From contig DASSZK010000005.1 in NCBI GenBank assembly GCA_035702845.1, positions 1-10,276 on the forward strand: 10,276 bases of DNA, given 5' to 3'. The notes under the pieces were generated by a model that was given only the letters and a program-made list of their open reading frames with translations, was not told the origin of the DNA and searched no databases. Shown here one piece after another: positions 6,590 through 10,276 of the stretch (positions are counted from its first letter, which is position 1; every line of letters starts with the position of its first letter). Source of the stretch: JAJZMF01 sp035702845 (lineage in GTDB: Bacteria > Actinomycetota > Acidimicrobiia > Acidimicrobiales > Palsa-688). A program made the translations under genes and the position numbers.

Positions 6590-6979
6590 ATGCCACCTCC
6601 GCTAGTCACCTCCGGGACAATGGCGTGCTCGTTCGGGGTGGCCCCAGCCGTCCTGAACGTACTGCCAGTGCGGCGGGTCCTCATTGAGGGCAAGCCGGCG
6701 GCGACCATCGAGGACATGGTGCCAATGCTCAACATCCCCACATTCGGCATGTGCAGCAGCCTCGCCAACCCAACTGTCGCTGCGGCCACTGCCGCCGCGT
6801 TGGGAGTCCTGACCCCGATGCCGTGCGTTCCCGTCACGGTAGGCCCCTGGAAGCCTCCGAGCCCGACCACCATGATCGGGGGCACGCCCGCCGTGTGCGC
6901 CGGTGCAATGTGCAACTGCGCATGGGGCGGCATAATCAACGTGACCTTTCCCGGATCCGTCCAGACGATCGTCAACTGA
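6590..6979 (+). CDS. PAAR-like DUF4280 protein, probable CIS spike-tip component
   Basis: The 129-residue protein opens with LVTSGTMACSFGVAPAVLNV, the conserved DUF4280 start. It continues with ATIEDMVPMLNIPTFGMCSS, a TPMPCVPV turn, a TTMIGGTPAV strand and a C-terminal CNCAWGG motif. DUF4280 is a PAAR-like family, often found with contractile injection systems or toxin modules, expected to cap the VgrG/gp5-type spike. Six cysteines (13, 55, 79, 103, 108, 110) are present and there is no histidine, so any bound metal would need Cys ligands rather than the His-rich set of canonical PAAR tips. A good ribosome binding site (GAAGGGG) precedes ATG 6590. It sits 370 bp upstream of the sheath gene on the same strand, which links it to the CIS, but it has its own leader. 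No toxin extension is fused to it. Confidence 0.85.
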   Translation: MPPPLVTSGTMACSFGVAPAVLNVLPVRRVLIEGKPAATIEDMVPMLNIPTFGMCSSLANPTVAAATAAALGVLTPMPCVPVTVGPWKPPSPTTMIGGTPAVCAGAMCNCAWGGIINVTFPGSVQTIVN

Positions 6980-7348
6980 CTGCCATCGGCTGAGCCAGAG
7001 CCTCAGGTCTTCTCCCAGCACAGCACTCCACGCAATGAACCGGGGGTAGCTGAGCGCGGGCGGTCGGTGTTCGGTTTCGCCCTACAGCGGCCCTGCCGTA
7101 AAGATTTCACCGTTTGCACCTTTCAGGCAGTTTGTCCGCTCTTGTCCGACATGCATAGCCCGCCGGGTTGCCCTCTGGAAGAAATAAGGGCCCTATGGGG
7201 CGCAAGATAGAGGCATGAGGCCCTGGCGCGGTCTAAGGTTCCATGCAGGTTGAGCCGGCTTGTTTTGGCTCCGCCTACCGCCTTGCCCCTCGCCAAGAGG
7301 TAAGCAGGTAACGATAGTCAACCCACCGCCCCACACAGGGAGAGGCGA
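6980..7348. other. Gap between DUF4280 gene and sheath gene, probable CIS promoter region
   Basis: About 370 bp with no convincing gene; the longest minus-strand frame starts inside the sheath gene and ends here. Visible elements: a TTGTCCG direct repeat (7132-7148); AGGGCC and GGCCCT arms 26 bases apart (7187-7192 and 7219-7224); a small hairpin GAGCC/GGCTC (7252-7256 and 7267-7271) followed by CCTC/GAGG arms; and the strong ribosome binding site GGGAGAGG at 7338-7345. No clear sigma-70-like pair stands out. Given its size and position it is the natural place for the main CIS promoter. Confidence 0.5.
7132..7148. promoter_or_regulatory. TTGTCCG direct repeat, candidate operator upstream of CIS
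   Basis: TTGTCCG occurs at 7132-7138 and 7142-7148, a 10-bp period with a CTC spacer, so both copies face the same side of the helix. It lies about 200 bp upstream of the sheath start. A regulator site is inferred only from the arrangement. Confidence 0.25.
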
Positions 7349-8923
7349 ATGCCCACTTACGCAGCACCCGGTGTCTACGTCGAAGAGGTGCCGTCGTCCC
7401 AGAAAGTCCTCACCGCCGCGGCCACTGCCATTGCGGCGTTCGTAGGCTTCACTGGCAAAGCACCCACCGACGACCCCGCCGATCCAGAGGGCGTCAAGCC
7501 CCGCCTGGTCACTAGTTGGACCCAGTTCGAAAACCTCTACGGCGGTTACGCCGAGGGCTGCATGTTGCCGATCGCGGTACGCGGGTACTTCGACAACGGC
7601 GGCTCGATCGCCTACATAGTCCGGGTACCCAATACCGCTCCTTCCGGGCAACCTTCGCAGCTGGCCCTCCCCGCAGCCGATAGGGCATTGGGGAACCCGC
7701 TCGAGATCACGAGTGTCGAGCCGGATGCGCCCATCTCCATCGTCATCGAGAGCGTCGAGGGTGACCCAGACGCCCAGGGGCCGAACCCCTTCAACCTTTC
7801 TGTCGTCGAAGGTGGGCAGGTAGTCGAGAGCTTCGACAACCTCACCGTGACACCTGGCGCTCAGAACGTCGAGACGGTTGTGAACGCTGGCTCTACGAAG
7901 GTGAAGGTAAAGCTCACCATCGATCCGGCAGTTGACATCAACTCGATGATCGACGTCATGAAACCGGGCAGCTTCGCCTTGGCTCAGGCGCCCGCGACCC
8001 CGGTAGCCGTCAATGGCCGGCGTTTCGCCGGGTCCGAGACGTCGCGCACCGGCATCAACGGCTTGGCCATCGCCGACGATGTCACCATGGTCATCGTGCC
8101 CGACTTGATCACGGCGGCGACGAAGCCGGACAAGACGGTCGACCTCAACATGTGGAAGGCCGTCCAGACCACACTGATCACACACTGTGAGCTGCACGGC
8201 AACCGCATGGCCATCCTCGACGCTCCCCCGGGTATGAGCCCGCAGCAGATCCAGGAGTGGCGCTCTGGGGTCGCTATGTACGACTCGGCGTTCGCTGCGC
8301 TGTATTACCCATGGATCAAGGTCGAGAACCCGACGCCCACAAACGGCAGCGATGCCGAGATCTTGGTCCCACCGTCAGGCCACCTTGCCGGCGTATGGGC
8401 GCGCGTAGATGACACTCGCGGCGTCTGGAAGGCCCCGGCCAATGAGACCATCGCCGGCTGCCTGGATGTCGAGTACCCCGTGACCAAGACCGAGCAGTCC
8501 TTGCTCAATCCGATCGGCATCAACTGCATCCGCCCGTTCGGTACCCGCGGCATCCGGGTGTGGGGCGCCCGGACCCTGGCATCTGACACCGACTGGCGCT
8601 ACATCAACGTCCGTCGCCTGTTCAATATGGTCGAGACGACGATCCTCGACGGCACGCAGTGGGCAGTCTTCGAGCCCAACGATGTCAAGCTGTGGGAGGG
8701 CGTCAAGCGGACCCTGACGGGGTTCCTAAGCGGCTTGTGGCGAGATGGCGCCCTCTTCGGCTCCTCCCCTGACCAGGCCTTCTACGTCAAATGCGACGCA
8801 GAAACCAATCCCCCGCAATCCATCGACGAAGGCAAGCTCGTTGTTGAGGTCGGGATAGCGCCGGTGAAGCCGGCGGAGTTCGTCATTTTCCGCATAAGCC
8901 AGCAAAAGCAATCCGCCAGCTAG
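7349..8923 (+). CDS. Contractile injection system tail sheath protein
   Basis: The 524-residue protein starts with MPTYAAPGVYVEEVPSSQ, the typical opening of phage and eCIS sheath subunits (Pvc2/Afp2-like), whose N-terminal arm links neighbouring subunits. An FVGFTGKAP turn (31-39), GGYAEGCMLPIAVRGYFDNG (65-84) and IAYIVRVP (88-95) follow. Residues about 105-220 form a non-core, beta-rich insertion (VSVEP/NLSVVEGG-like strands) probably exposed on the outside. The C-terminal core has the conserved FGTRGIRVWGARTL stretch, DWRYINVRRLFNMVETTI, an NDVKLWEGVKRTLTGFLSGLW helix and a final FVIFRISQ strand that completes the handshake fold. It forms the contractile outer cylinder that drives the tube. 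GGGAGAGG lies just before ATG 7349. The tube gene follows after 30 bp. It could in principle be a phage sheath, but the neighbours favour a CIS. Confidence 0.95.
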   Translation: MPTYAAPGVYVEEVPSSQKVLTAAATAIAAFVGFTGKAPTDDPADPEGVKPRLVTSWTQFENLYGGYAEGCMLPIAVRGYFDNGGSIAYIVRVPNTAPSGQPSQLALPAADRALGNPLEITSVEPDAPISIVIESVEGDPDAQGPNPFNLSVVEGGQVVESFDNLTVTPGAQNVETVVNAGSTKVKVKLTIDPAVDINSMIDVMKPGSFALAQAPATPVAVNGRRFAGSETSRTGINGLAIADDVTMVIVPDLITAATKPDKTVDLNMWKAVQTTLITHCELHGNRMAILDAPPGMSPQQIQEWRSGVAMYDSAFAALYYPWIKVENPTPTNGSDAEILVPPSGHLAGVWARVDDTRGVWKAPANETIAGCLDVEYPVTKTEQSLLNPIGINCIRPFGTRGIRVWGARTLASDTDWRYINVRRLFNMVETTILDGTQWAVFEPNDVKLWEGVKRTLTGFLSGLWRDGALFGSSPDQAFYVKCDAETNPPQSIDEGKLVVEVGIAPVKPAEFVIFRISQQKQSAS

Positions 8924-8953
8924 GCGCCCGGACCAAACTGACAGGGAGGAACA

Positions 8954-9436
8954 ATGCCCGGAGATACCATCCTCAAAGAGGATCCGTTAGTTGTAAACCA
9001 CTTCTTCCTCGAGATCGATGGTGAAGTGGTCGCTCAGCTCACTGAGGTCAGTGGTCTTGACCTCGAACTGGAAGTCACAGACATCCAGCAGCAGTTGCCC
9101 AGCGGCCAGTACGCACAGCGCAAGGCGTTCTCAAAGCCAAAGTGGACAGGAGAGATCACCGTCAAGCGCCTGGCACCTTTGGACGCCACCAAGGACGCTC
9201 TGTGGAAGTGGTTCGAAGGCATCCGCAGCAAAGGCATGTCCATCTCCTCGCTGAGCGAGCAGCGCAAAAACGGCTCGGTCGTGATCTACGATTCGACCTT
9301 GAAGGAGATATCGCGCTGGAACTTCTTCAGTGCTTGGCCTTCCAAGGTTGCCACCGACTCGTTCACCGTGGGCGGCAACGACCCCCTCAGCGAGACCTGG
9401 ACCCTTCAGCACGAGAAGCTCGACCGGGTGAAGTGA
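8954..9436 (+). CDS. CIS inner tube protein (T4 gp19-like), first copy
   Basis: The 160-residue protein belongs to the gp19/Pvc1-type tube family: an early strand HFFLEIDGEVVAQLTEVSGL (16-35), which also occurs in related form in the second tube gene downstream, then VKRLAPLDATKDALWKWFEGI with the helix common to tube subunits, and a final FFSAWPSKVATDSFTVGGND with SETWTLQHEKL. These subunits stack as rings inside the sheath and form the rigid needle. An excellent ribosome binding site (GGGAGGA) stands before ATG 8954. Together with the sheath gene 30 bp upstream it forms the standard sheath-tube pair. Confidence 0.95.
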   Translation: MPGDTILKEDPLVVNHFFLEIDGEVVAQLTEVSGLDLELEVTDIQQQLPSGQYAQRKAFSKPKWTGEITVKRLAPLDATKDALWKWFEGIRSKGMSISSLSEQRKNGSVVIYDSTLKEISRWNFFSAWPSKVATDSFTVGGNDPLSETWTLQHEKLDRVK

Positions 9437-9443
9437 GGCGGGG

Positions 9444-9953
9444 GTGAGCGCACTGAGGACCGAGTACGAGTTCGTACTGCCCCGTGGTTACCTCGATCGC
9501 AATGGCGAGCTACACAAAAAGGGCATAATGCGCCTGGCAACAGCGCGCGACGAGCTCGAGCCTCTGCGCGACCCCACCATCACATCAGCCGATGACCCTC
9601 GTCTCACCATCCTTGTGCTTGCCCGGGTGGTCCGCCGCTTGGGCACGCTCGAGCTCGTGACCGCGAACGAGATCGAAAATCTCTTCGCAGCCGACTTGGC
9701 TTATCTGCAGGACTTCTACGGTGTGATCAACTTCGGCACGCCAGGAGATATAGAAGCCCTGCTGGACGCACAAAAGGAGATGGAGCGGGCCGCCGAGTGG
9801 CCCGCTCCATCGCCACAGCCACAGCCTTCCCCGGCGGCACCTGCAGCCGGGCCGGTGGCAACAGGCACAGAGCCCTCCATGGACGATAGCGAAACCCGGG
9901 CCCCGGTCAGCCGGCGGGCTGCTATCGAGGAGGTCCCCAGCAACCAGCGATGA
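9444..9953 (+). CDS. Tail assembly (chaperone-like) protein with Pro/Ala-rich tail
   Basis: A 169-residue protein. The first ~95 residues look like the phage tail assembly protein family found in the same place in many CIS and contractile phage loci: EYEFVLPRGYLDRNGELHKKGIMRLA, then an ARDELEPLRDP element, ILARVV-type helix (56-64), LGTLELVT and LFAADLAYLQDFYGVIN. Such proteins are thought to help tail or baseplate assembly, and the role here is inferred. From about residue 118 the sequence changes to a low-complexity, probably disordered tail rich in Pro, Ala and Gln. GTG 9444 lies 7 bp after the tube stop, with GAGGCGGGG upstream. Its stop overlaps the next start (ATGA at 9950), which implies translational coupling. 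Confidence 0.8.
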   Translation: MSALRTEYEFVLPRGYLDRNGELHKKGIMRLATARDELEPLRDPTITSADDPRLTILVLARVVRRLGTLELVTANEIENLFAADLAYLQDFYGVINFGTPGDIEALLDAQKEMERAAEWPAPSPQPQPSPAAPAAGPVATGTEPSMDDSETRAPVSRRAAIEEVPSNQR

Positions 9954-10120
9954 TGCAGTACCCGACCGAGGCTTTGTGGCAGGAAATCTTGTACCTGGCA
10001 TACCACCTGCACTGGCCTATGGACGATCTTTTGGACCTCGAGCATGCCGACAGGGCCCGGCTGGTCAGAGGTGTAGCCGGGCTCAACGCCAGAGCCTGGG
10101 AGGCGGTGCGTAACCAATGA
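9950..10120 (+). CDS. Small DUF6760-like CIS protein
   Basis: A 56-residue product beginning MMQYPTEALWQEILYLAYHL, then HWPMDDLLDLEHADRARLVR. The pattern of an initial helix, a short His-Trp turn and a [DE]LEHxxR helix is that of DUF6760, a small family seen between the assembly protein and the second tube gene of CIS and contractile phage loci; its function is unknown. It overlaps the previous gene by ATGA (9950-9953) and the next by ATGA (10117-10120). A second ATG at 9953 is an alternative start. GAGGAGG lies about 16 bases upstream, farther than usual, so coupling to the previous gene is likely. Confidence 0.8.
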   Translation: MMQYPTEALWQEILYLAYHLHWPMDDLLDLEHADRARLVRGVAGLNARAWEAVRNQ

Positions 10121-10276
10121 GCCAATCGACTGACGATTTCAAGGGCATAGTCCCCGTGTCGTCGATGTTCGTGTTCGAAGTCGATGGCGTCACAATTGGG
10201 ACCTTCCAGGAAATCTCCGGGCTGGAGCTCACGGTCGGCGTAAAAGAACATGAAGAGGGCGGCCAAAACGGTTTCG
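10117..10276 (+). CDS. Second CIS tube protein (gp19-like), 5' part only
   Basis: The first 53 residues are in the window and the gene continues past the right edge. The stretch FVFEVDGVTIGTFQEISGLE (18-37) corresponds to HFFLEIDGEVVAQLTEVSGL of the first tube protein, so this is a paralogue of the same family (T4 gp19 / Pvc1-Pvc5 type). In known CIS the downstream copies usually form the first tube rings or a baseplate adaptor rather than the bulk tube. The start overlaps the DUF6760 stop by ATGA, so translation is probably coupled. Confidence 0.9.
   Translation, partial: MSQSTDDFKGIVPVSSMFVFEVDGVTIGTFQEISGLELTVGVKEHEEGGQNGF

Noticed and set aside
7193..8197. Long minus-strand frame opposite the sheath gene (334 codons)
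   Set aside because: Antisense to the sheath, Arg/Gly-rich without a fold signature, and it ends in the non-coding gap; a shadow frame.
9444..10120. Programmed -1 frameshift joining the assembly protein and the DUF6760-like protein
   Set aside because: The frames are in -1 relation as in phage tail chaperone pairs, but no slippery heptamer is visible near the junction, and the ATGA overlap explains the arrangement more simply.
6590..10276. Complete prophage
   Set aside because: Only tail-type genes are present in view; no integrase, attachment site, terminase, portal or capsid gene, and DUF4280 plus DUF6760 neighbours fit a CIS. It cannot be fully excluded without the sequence to the right.

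Overview
The window looks like a GC-rich actinobacterial chromosome (Actinomycetota; an Acidimicrobiia-like lineage is my guess and is not proven by the sequence). The clues are strong G/C preference at third codon positions, several GTG starts, an F420-dependent NADP reductase start, a MurA with Asp in place of the catalytic Cys (as in mycobacteria), a Septum_form-like lipoprotein, and a CYTH-CHAD protein.

Left part (1-3895), cell-wall and redox genes. The N-terminus of an NpdG/Fno-type oxidoreductase runs off the left edge on the minus strand. It is divergent from a small thioredoxin-fold protein, and murA follows. A roughly 0.8-kb gene-free stretch (2006-2818) separates murA from the convergent, minus-strand murB. 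This stretch is unusually structured: a strong hairpin after murA, a degenerate 23-bp repeat, ten perfect CAGTG pentamers, an 11-bp tandem direct repeat, and a GC-rich folded block that resembles an actinobacterial cyclic-di-AMP (ydaO/yuaA-type) leader but has no gene behind it.

Middle part (3896-6979). Divergent from murB is a 619-aa CYTH-CHAD protein (triphosphate tunnel fold plus a polyphosphate-binding helical domain) with an unusual in-frame pentapeptide repeat inside the CYTH half. It is followed by a cysteine-rich lipoprotein related to the septum-formation family, then a cysteine-rich PAAR-like (DUF4280) protein.

Right part (7349 to the end), the start of a contractile injection system (CIS, phage-tail-like). 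In order: sheath, inner tube, tail-assembly-chaperone-like protein, a small DUF6760-like protein, and a second tube protein cut by the right edge. The last four genes are packed with short gaps or ATGA overlaps, so they are probably one translationally coupled transcript. The DUF4280 gene, about 370 bp upstream of the sheath, is the likely spike tip or a tip-linked protein of the same machine. Baseplate, spike, ATPase and effector genes would be expected beyond the right edge. Sheath plus paralogous tubes plus DUF6760, without any capsid, terminase or integrase gene in view, fits an extracellular or cytoplasmic CIS better than a prophage, but the window is too short to settle this.
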